Shown here in pieces: positions 56,573-64,000 of a DNA stretch of 64,000 nucleotides. Position 1 is the first letter of the stretch. Each line of letters begins with the position of its first letter. The translations under genes were made by a program, and so were the position numbers. Under the pieces are notes generated by a model that worked only from the letters and a program-made list of their open reading frames with translations, searched no databases and was not told the origin of the DNA. Source of the DNA: Heloderma charlesbogerti (lineage: Eukaryota > Chordata > Lepidosauria > Squamata > Helodermatidae); NCBI GenBank assembly GCA_026122225.1, contig JANEZZ010002355.1:620001-684000 (forward strand), given 5' to 3'.

Positions 56573-57800
56573 TGTCAGGATCCAGGGCCCCAACCCCCCT
56601 CCTCAAGGGAAGAGCTTCTGATATAGACAAACTCTTTGACTAGGAAGAGGATTGGGCTGCAGAAACACATCTAGTCCCTACATCCTTAGACTCATCTTTC
56701 CCAGAAAATCCCATGGGCCCAGCCCCCCACCCCCACCTCTGGAAGAGGTCATATTACAATCTCAGACTCCAGCTCTGAAGCCTCCATCACACTGCAGTGA
56801 CCTCCATGTAGGGATGTATGAAACACTTACCTTGCTCCGTTCCGGGGCATCCGCGGTGGTGGGGGAAGCACTCCGTCCCTCCCCCCGGAATCCTCCCTGG
56901 CCGACTCTGCAGAGCCACTGGCCGTGGCCGGGGCCGGCCGCAGCCGCAATTCCGACTGCTGCCATTTGCGTGGCTGCCTTTTGCCATGATAGGCTATGTA
57001 AATACTTATGTAGCCTATTAAAGCAAAGAGCAGGGGCGCAAATGGTGTAGTGGCCACCATTTGCGCCCCTGCTCTTTGCCATGATAGGCTACGCAAGTAT
57101 TTACATAGCCTATCATGAAGAAAGGCTTCCACGCAAATGGCAGCCGCTATGATGGCCGCCATTTGCAGCCGCAGCAGGCCGGCAGCGGCCAGGAGACCAG
57201 CTGGAGCCACCGCCGCATCCACCGCCGCCACCAGAGCCGCTGCATCCGCCGCCAGGTATGCTCCATCCCGGGGGGATTCCATGGGGTGGCAGGGGGGAGG
57301 CCGTTCCGCCACAGATTCCGAAGCTGGAGTCCGTGGTGGAATTCTCTGACATCCCCACCTCCATGTCATCACATTAAAAGACTTCTAAAGCCAGTAAGCT
57401 CACTTAAAGGAAGAAGGCCTCATTCAGGGGGCAGGGGCAGAACTAACAACCTAAATGAAGCCAAAACCCTATTTAAGGCTCATTCAGAGCCTGCTGGTTG
57501 TTGGAGCAACACACAAGTTAAGCTTGTCTGATTTCCAGCCCCAATTGGGACTTCCAATGGTGCTGGCCACTTCTTTATTCTGCCTATCCTGAAGATGGGC
57601 CTGTTTGAATGGGCTTCTGGAACTTTCCCTCTTCAGAGCTCACTGTGGTGCTTCTTGTTCTGCCTGTCCAAGACCTGACCTTAGACTTGTCTGACCATGC
57701 TTCTGGAACTTCTCCTCTGTCAATCCCTTACAGGGGCTGCATGGAGGCTAGACCCTTTCTTCAGCAGGGCAGTCCTGCCTCAAGCAGGACCTAGAGCAGG
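56573..57800 (+). mobile_element. Probable LTR remnant, split by MITE copy G
   Basis: Starts tgtcaggatccagggcccca, the same TGTCAGG start as the other LTRs. Past the MITE there is a TATA-like ccctatttaaggct (57468-57480) followed by a pyrimidine-rich stretch, as in an LTR promoter. I cannot find the end or a target duplication, so the right boundary is a guess. Confidence 0.35.
56809..57357 (-). mobile_element. Palindromic hAT-type MITE, copy G
   Basis: 549 bp, starts tagggatgtatgaaacac, ends ttctctgacatcccca. Exact 8-bp duplication cctccatg at 56801-56808 and 57358-57365. Palindromes at 56980-57020 and 57078-57117. AGGTAAGT at 56825-56832 (minus); the partner site near 57255 reads caggtatgc. 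Confidence 0.94.
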
Positions 57801-58181
57801 AGCAGAGGTGAGCATGTGGGATAGTGGAGGGAAGCCTGCCTGGCTTATCTTGTTGTGCTTTGTTGTTTGAAGCAATTATCTCCCAGCCTAGCTCTGTTAC
57901 TAGAACTAAGCCAGACTGGGGGTGGGAGAGGAAGCACTGCTTGACCTAATGGAGCACTTTGAGGAAAGGTGTGAGAGAAGCGGGTTTTGCTCACCATCTC
58001 CATGTTACAGCCAGCTTTTATGTTTTCAGGAATGGAGAGCAGCCATTGCCGCTCTATCCCAAAATGCACTGCAAGGTGTAATCTGACACCTTCAACACCT
58101 ACCACTGACTAATTCATTGAGACTGCAAATCTCCATTTTGAGACTGCAGATCTAAACTGCAGACCTCATGGCTATAACCTC
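57801..58181. other. No gene seen
   Basis: No recognised repeat or exon between the LTR-like stretch and MITE copy H. Confidence 0.35.
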
Positions 58182-58710
58182 TAGGGGTATACAAAACCCC
58201 CCTACCTGGACTCCGCAGGGGTCCGTGGGGGGGAGGCGATCCGTCCCTCCCCCCCGGAATCCTTGCTGGCTGGCTCCGCTCCATGGTGAGTCCACAGAGC
58301 CGCCGGCTGGTTCCGAAGTGTCAGTGATACGGCCGCCATTGCCATATCGCTGCTGGACCGGATTGACTGCGGCCGCAAATGGTGCCCGGGATGCCATTTG
58401 CAGCCAGAATGGCCTTTGTTTAAGGTAAATGCAGCCATTTACGGTGCATTTACCTTAAACTAAGGCCTTTATGGCCGCAAATGGCATCCCAGACACCATT
58501 TGCGGCTGCATTCAATCCAGCCCACCAGTGATACGGCAACGGCGGCTGTATCGCTGGCACTTTGGAGCCGGCCAGCAGGGGGAATCCGGCCGGCGAGGAT
58601 TCTTTGTGGAGGTGGAGGTAAGTCTTCCAATCCTCCATGGACTCTGGGGGGCCAGATTCTTTTGAATCCAGCCTCACTGGGATCCGTGGAGGATTTCTCC
58701 CCCATCCCTA
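58182..58710 (-). mobile_element. Palindromic hAT-type MITE, copy H (divergent)
   Basis: 529 bp, starts taggggtatacaaaac, ends ctcccccatcccta, with an exact 8-bp duplication ataacctc (58174-58181 and 58711-58718). The central palindrome differs from the other copies: ggcctttgtttaaggtaaat is followed by gcatttaccttaaactaagg, in place of the tgataggctacg unit. AGGTAAGT at 58616-58623 (plus). A sub-family that kept its outer arms but has a different core. Confidence 0.92.
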
Positions 58711-58734
58711 ATAACCTCTGGCCAAATTTTAAAA

Positions 58735-59205
58735 TGGTCAGCTAGGTATCCTGGTCCTGAGTCATTTAGGGCTTTGTATGTCAACAACAAGACCTTGAAC
58801 ACAGCTCAGGAGCTAATAGGCAGCCGGTGCAGTTCTTTTAACACAGGTGTACTATGTGTATATCTAGGTGTCCCACTGAGCATCCTAGCTGCTGCATTCT
58901 GGATGAGCTGCAGCTTCCGAATCAGGTGGAAGGGCAGTGCATTACAGTAGTCTAATCATGAGGGTACCATTGCATGGACCATAGTGGTTAGGCTATCCAG
59001 GAATGGGTGTAGTTGATGCACTGGCCAAAGCAGGGAATGCGTTCTCCGAGCCACTGAGGTCACCTCGACCTCCAGTGACAAAGATGGATCCAGGAGCACC
59101 CTCAAACTATGGACCTGTTTCTGCAGAAGAAGTGCAAACCTGTCCAGAAGAGGTAAACCACCCAGTTCTTGGAGCTGAGAACCACCCATCTATAGGGTCT
59201 CTGTC
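58735..59205 (-). repeat. LINE-derived fragment, tentative
   Basis: gggctttgtatgtcaacaac, ccggtgcagttcttttaaca, gctgctgcattctggatgag and tgcattacagtagtctaatc look like the inverted body of a common reptile LINE, but I cannot assign the family firmly. No intact frame. Confidence 0.4.
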
Positions 59206-60509
59206 TTGTCAGAATTCCGCATCAGTCCTTACTCAGGCGCCCATGCCCCAGCTAATAAGTTCTGCTCTCAGGTCTGTTGCACCTCATAGTTATTCCCTAG
59301 CTCAGCATATGTGGTTATAGTGAACTTATTGTCTGAGTGTGAATCCTTATGTAACAAACACAGCACCATCCACACCCATAAGGGAAGTTATCAGCAGGCT
59401 TGGGTGGACCCCCAAGGTTTGTAGAAATCTGAAAAATATTTAGGAAAAGAACATGAATAGGGCAAAAATCCCCCAAGTCCAGAAACAGACCAATGAGGAC
59501 TGAGCGTACTCCATGATCATGAAATACTGAGTAACTGAAAATAGGTGTGTGTGTGTGCGCGCGTGCATGCGTGCGCAATGGTGTAGTCTGGGAAAGGGCA
59601 TGGCTGGCTGATTATCTCATTTGGTGGAACCCTGGAGCACTCCACAGTGCAACATTTTATTGCAGGTCTCACTTGTATAATGTAACAACTGTCCCACATT
59701 TCAGAACCTTACAACACTATTTGTTTTCTTAAAATCACAATAAAAAGATTAATATACATATTAAAAACACACACACACACTAGTGACGTCTTAAAGAACA
59801 GGTACTACACCGCATCGTTATTGTTGCAACCATGCTTCAAGAAGCCTAAAGCTGGTGGGGAGAAGAAGCTCAATTGCCCAATATGAAATTGTTCTGAAGA
59901 AGATACACTGTACTTGAACCTTGCATTTTGCTTCCTTTATGGGAGAGGATTAGAAAGTGTGTAATCATTTCACTTAGGAGCAGGGTGTAGTGCTACATGA
60001 ACTTACGCAAAATAAAAGAGAGGAAAGCTCTCTAGTGACTCAGTAAACTGGGCTTATCACTGGACCACACAAGGTGGAGGAAGCACAATGGAGTGGCAGC
60101 TACAAAACCTCAGATTCCTGCAATTCACAGTCAGGACCAGATAGTGACCCCAGACATGACACGAGTCATTTCATTTTTTGGGGGGGGGGATTGGAAATGT
60201 GGCTGAAATGCAACCCCCACAAGCCAAATAAAACAAAAGAACCATCCCCTCAAATACAGTGTGATACATCACTAAAGTCTGAATGTACAGACACAAAACA
60301 ATCATACAAATCATGCATTTTCCTGCCTGCTGGAATAGAAGTCAACAGCTGCCTGTCTTTTTCACGGTTTCTTTTTTTCCCCCCTTCACACCACTAAACT
60401 GGGAAACTCAGTGCATAGTTCACTGGAAAGCATGCTTTTTCCAGCAGCAAAGGAAGTCATGACTTCAAGGAAAGAACAGCGGTCAAAGGAAAGCTACAGC
60501 TGTCAGCAA
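59206..60509. other. No gene; short GT/CA repeats
   Basis: GT/GC tract at 59545-59575 and CA run at 59767-59781. Nothing coding recognised. Confidence 0.4.
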
Positions 60510-60609
60510 TGTATGAGCCTTGCTGGATCAGACCAATGGTCCATCTACTCCTGCATCCTGTTTCCAGCACTGGTCAAATTGTTGCCTATGGGAAACCCAC
60601 CATCAGAAG
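60510..60609 (-). mobile_element. LINE family B 3' scrap
   Basis: gccttgctggatcagaccaa tggtccatctactcctgcat, then ggaaacccaccatcagaag, cut by MITE copy I. Confidence 0.65.
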
Positions 60610-61491
60610 TAGGGATGTTAGAGAATTCCACCACGGATCTCGGTGAGGCCGAATGCCAGTGCATTCGGCCCCCTGAAATCCGTGGCAGAACAGCCTGCCA
60701 CCCCCCCACTACCCCGCCTCCCTGCGGATCCCCCATGGGACGAGACGTACCTGGGGGCGGATGTTCCGGATGGCAGCGGCTCCAGCAGCGGCTTCGGCGG
60801 CGGTGGCGGCAGCTGGTCTTCCAACCGGCTGCCACCGCCACCATTTGCAGTCTGGTCGTTTGTGGGTTGTTGTTTTTACATAGACGTGATAGCCTACGTA
60901 AAGACTTATGTAGCCTATCACATCTGGGTTAAAAAAAACCAACAACCACGTACGCAAATGGCGGCGGCTACAGCCGCTGCCATTTGCATTCCTTATTTAC
61001 ATAGGCTAAAATGGCAAATCAAAGGAATGCAAATAGCGCCCACTACGCAATTTGCTTTCCCCTTTATTTTCGCTGTAATAGCCTACGTAAATATTTACGT
61101 AGACTAAGACGGCGAAAAATAAGGAACGCAAATGGCGGCGGCCATAGCCACCATTTGCGTACACGTGTTGTTTTTTTTAACCCAGATGTGATAGGCTACA
61201 TAAGTCTTTATGTAGCCTATCACGCTTGAGTACAGGGACACAAATGGCGGCGGCTACAGCAGCCGCCATTTGCGTCCCTGCTACCCAGCGGCCGGATGTC
61301 CGGCTGCTGGCAGAGCCAGCCGGCGGTGCCGTGGAATCTCTGCAGAGCGGAGCCGGCCGGGCAGGACTCCGGGGGGGGGGATGGAGTACCTCCCCCCCCC
61401 GTTGAGGTTTCCGGGGGCAGGGACGGAGCGCCTCCCCCCCAACACTGCCAAGCAGATCCACGAAATGGTAAGTAACTTTCGTACATCCCTG
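60610..61491 (+). mobile_element. Palindromic hAT-type MITE, copy I (882 bp)
   Basis: Starts tagggatgttagagaattcc, ends ttcgtacatccctg, with an exact 8-bp duplication atcagaag at 60602-60609 and 61492-61499. At least three palindromes: 60884-60923, 61070-61112 and 61187-61224, with outer mirror blocks such as gatgtgataggctacataag. Donor-like sites: TGGTAAGT at 61466-61473 (plus) and AGGTACGT at 60745-60752 (minus). Confidence 0.94.
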
Positions 61492-61805
61492 ATCAGAAGT
61501 GAGGGCAAAAGCTGTCATGGTAGTGTGGGAGGATAAAGGGCACCCATCCTTGGTTGATTTTTTTTTTTTTTTAATTACCACACTTTATTGCAACTTCGGC
61601 AAAGATCAGATTTCTGAAGCTGGTGAAGATCTGGTGGCATTTTTGACCGTGTGTGTACGTACGCAAGTGTGAAATGTTACACGTTGTACAAGTCTTGTTT
61701 AAAACTCTACCTGCAGAATTCGAGAGTGGTAAAAAGGATTTTGAAATAGTTAGGAGGGAAATAAGTACCATATAGATGGGCTCTTTAACTGAATGTACTA
61801 TATAT

Positions 61806-61878
61806 TCAGGCTTCCTGCACTGAGCAGGGGGTTCGACTCAATGGTCTCATAGGTCCCTATGATTCCATGATTCTATGT
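61806..61878 (+). mobile_element. CR1 LINE 3' tail fragment
   Basis: ctgcactgagcagggggttc gactcaatggtctcat, then gattccatgattctatg, identical in layout to the ends at 11385-11456 and 27735-27807. Confidence 0.85.
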
Positions 61879-62694
61879 TTCTGAAGGCAAACAAACATTT
61901 CCCCCCACAAGATTGTTGGAAACTGACAATCCATTTTCCATGTAGAAAATTTCCATTTAGAAAAATACAAATTCTTCTCGTTGCCAACTTTTTTTCTTTT
62001 TTAAATATGTAGTCACAGAGGCTTATCAATCCATGAAAGGGAACAGAACATTCAGCTTCATGTCTTTGCATCTGTCTGTCATGCTGAGTGGCACATCTTC
62101 AGTGACGCTTTAACAAGCCCCTCTGGAACCCTGTTCTGAGGCTGGTGCAAGGCTCTTCTAAGCAACTTTGAGTCAATGTGCCACCTTCCCATCTCAAAGT
62201 TGGTAGACTTTTTAAATGAAGTACAAGAAGAGGTCATGGGGTCATCATGAGGTGGAGAGATGATGTGCCAGTGCCAGCAGTGACTGGGCCAAGCAAGCTG
62301 AGGCACGAGTAGACATATAGGTGGGGCAGAGCATATGCTGCGATACCTTGTGTGCACTGAAAAACCACAGGATGTGGTATTGGGCTTGGAATTCAGCTTC
62401 CTGGTGATGTCTGCTTTCATTTTCATTTAAAGCAAGTTTCTAGCCCTTAAGACTGTGAAGTTGTGGCTTAAGAGTGTGCAGTGTAGGCAACGTCTGCTAA
62501 AACCTCTGTAGCCAGAGGAATCAGGTGGCTGAATAAGATTTTCAGGACTTGGGTTTCTGTGTGTTGCATAGCTCCTTGCCCCTCCCTATGATAAGTAAAG
62601 GCAGAATAAATTATGCAAGATAGTGAAAAATGACAAGGGAGGGCAGCAACACTGGAGAAGGCAGCAACTCTCTGACAGGGCTGCTCTCCAAACA
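61879..62694. other. No gene seen
   Basis: No repeat family or exon recognised; mixed composition. Confidence 0.4.
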
Positions 62695-62945
62695 GGATGG
62701 CCAGGTGTCCTATTTTATAGAGGACAGTCCTCCATTTGAAGGGGTGTCAAAGGGCAGTTCTTAATTGGATTATTGGAAAGTGCCTTCTATATGAAGGAGC
62801 TGTCCAATCCAACTCCACTTTAAATATAAAGAACCATGAGAAGGAAGATCTGAGATCTTCCTTGAAGTTGCCCATCCATAGCACCTGGACAGGAGACTGA
62901 GTAGGCACACAGGTCACCTGGCCACAGTCTTCCCACATCTTAAAG
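62695..62945 (+). mobile_element. TAGGGTGGCC-family DNA transposon, partial
   Basis: ggatggccaggtgtcctatt, gaggacagtcctccatttga, ccaatccaactccactttaa and ggtcacctggccacagtctt match the left two thirds of 528-842; the AT-rich right part is missing. Confidence 0.7.
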
Positions 62946-63003
62946 AGAGAAATTTAAGAAGTGGAAACTTAATGAGCCTTTGATTGTGTTATCATAATTA
63001 CAA

Positions 63004-63151
63004 GAGACAGACAGACAGACACACACACACACACACAGATCCGAATCTCACTTCCAATGTGGTAAAAATCTGTCTGTCTGTCTGTCTGTCTGTCCGTCCG
63101 TCCGTCTATCCATCCATCCATCCATCCATCCATCCATCCATCCATCCATCC

Positions 63152-63185
<34 letters not shown>

Positions 63186-63186
63186 T
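63004..63186. repeat. Compound tetranucleotide microsatellite
   Basis: (GACA)n and (CA)n at 63004-63038, then 63070-63185 passes from CTGT through CCGT and CATC to TATC units in order. The GACA block and the TGTC block are complementary across about 35-50 bp. Confidence 0.92.
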
Positions 63187-64000
63187 ACTGTTCCCTGTCA
63201 TAATAAGGACCTCCTCTCCCATATGAAAAAGAATCACAAGTTTTCAATGCACCAAGAAGCACAAGGAAAGCTAGCATCTCCCAGTATATATCTAGAAAGG
63301 GGGGGGGAGGCCCAAGCATCTTTTTTTTTAACCCAGTACAAACTTGTAACATGGGCCCCCTCTCCCACACACATACCGCAATCCCATCCCATATATACAG
63401 TCTCATGAGTCATGAAAGAAACGTTTCTATTTTAATTCTAAAATGACATTTTCTAGATTTCTGAAATTATACCATGGCCCACAAGTTGTTGTTATTTTTT
63501 TTCCACCATGCCTCAAAACACTCCCCCACCACCCCTTTGCTATTTTGGTTTAGCAAAAACAAAACATCCAGAAACAAAAATTAACATAACTTCCAGACTG
63601 AAGCAGAGTCCTACAAAGCTTGCTAACTATTTTGTAGCTGTGGCTGGTCCTAATAAAGGCATTACCCTGGCACTGCTTTTATTATTATTTTTTATTCTAT
63701 TAGACCAATCTGACTGCAAACATTTTGAAAATAGACCAACTCACTTTAAATCTTTATTTTTCTGGCCTTTTTAATTGCAACATCGTGAATTAATGGTGCT
63801 AACTGTATAACTATCTATCTTTTGAAAGCACTTGATAGGAGTCACATGATGGATCCGTCAGGGTTCATGCTAGTGTCCTGATCTGGATTGGGGGTCCTGC
63901 ACCTGCTCTAGAGTAAAAATGAAAAAGAAGAAGAAGATGTACACCTTTAAAGTAATGCCTGCTTTTGGTCTTGAATTGCTGGCTTGCCAGGCTAACAACA
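63187..64000. other. No gene seen
   Basis: AT-rich sequence to the end of the window without recognised repeats or exons. Confidence 0.4.

Overview
The window is a repeat-rich piece of a vertebrate nuclear genome, most likely a squamate reptile (lizard or snake). This rests on two RTE-BovB LINEs with squamate/ruminant-type BovB protein and tail sequence, CR1 LINEs ending in ATTCTATG repeats, tRNA-derived SINEs with A and B boxes, an ancient MIR-like SINE, and many tetranucleotide microsatellites. Almost every long open frame here comes from a transposon or is a chance frame in a GC-rich repeat. The species cannot be fixed from sequence alone.

One host coding segment is recognisable. On the minus strand, 38015-37744 is the isoform-specific first coding exon of PDE4D long form 5 (PDE4D5). 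It runs from a strong-Kozak ATG (MAQQTTSPDT...) to ...FTVAHT plus two bases of the next codon, then a consensus GTAAG donor. The window is therefore part of the very long PDE4D locus, transcribed right to left. Positions 1-37743 are intron downstream of this exon. Positions above 38015 are the D5 5' UTR/promoter and, for longer isoforms, upstream intron.

Layout. 1-6.7 kb: a near full-length, decayed BovB (minus) carrying a palindromic MITE. 6.7-10.9 kb: a 4.17-kb hAT-like element with an exact 8-bp target duplication, containing a solo LTR, internal tandem repeats and a SINE. 10.9-15.9 kb: CR1 end, SINE, small DNA transposons. 15.9-18.5 kb: a 2.6-kb hAT-like element with a palindromic MITE inside. 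19.6-25.7 kb: three more copies of that MITE, one split by a solo LTR. 27-31 kb: a CR1 end and a second BovB whose reverse transcriptase active-site codons are split by the MITE. 32-36 kb: SINE with nested MITE, CTCF-like and CRE motifs. 37.7-38.5 kb: PDE4D exon and 5' flank. 39-50 kb: LINE ends, hAT elements, long inverted repeats. 50-52 kb: the longest CR1. 52-57 kb: LTRs and MITEs. 56.8-61.5 kb: three more palindromic MITEs. 61.5-64 kb: CR1 tail and a compound microsatellite.

The most unusual signal is a family of at least nine non-autonomous, hAT-type elements (529-948 bp uninterrupted) made of serial nested palindromes around GTAAATATTTAC-like centres, alternating with CpG-rich arms. Eight copies show a matching or near-matching 8-bp target duplication, five of them exact. 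Six carry exact AGGTAAGT splice-donor octamers at two fixed places, both pointing outward. Insertions date the layers: BovB first, then the palindromic MITE, then a Gypsy-like LTR. Coordinates were counted by hand and may be off by a base or two where termini are decayed.
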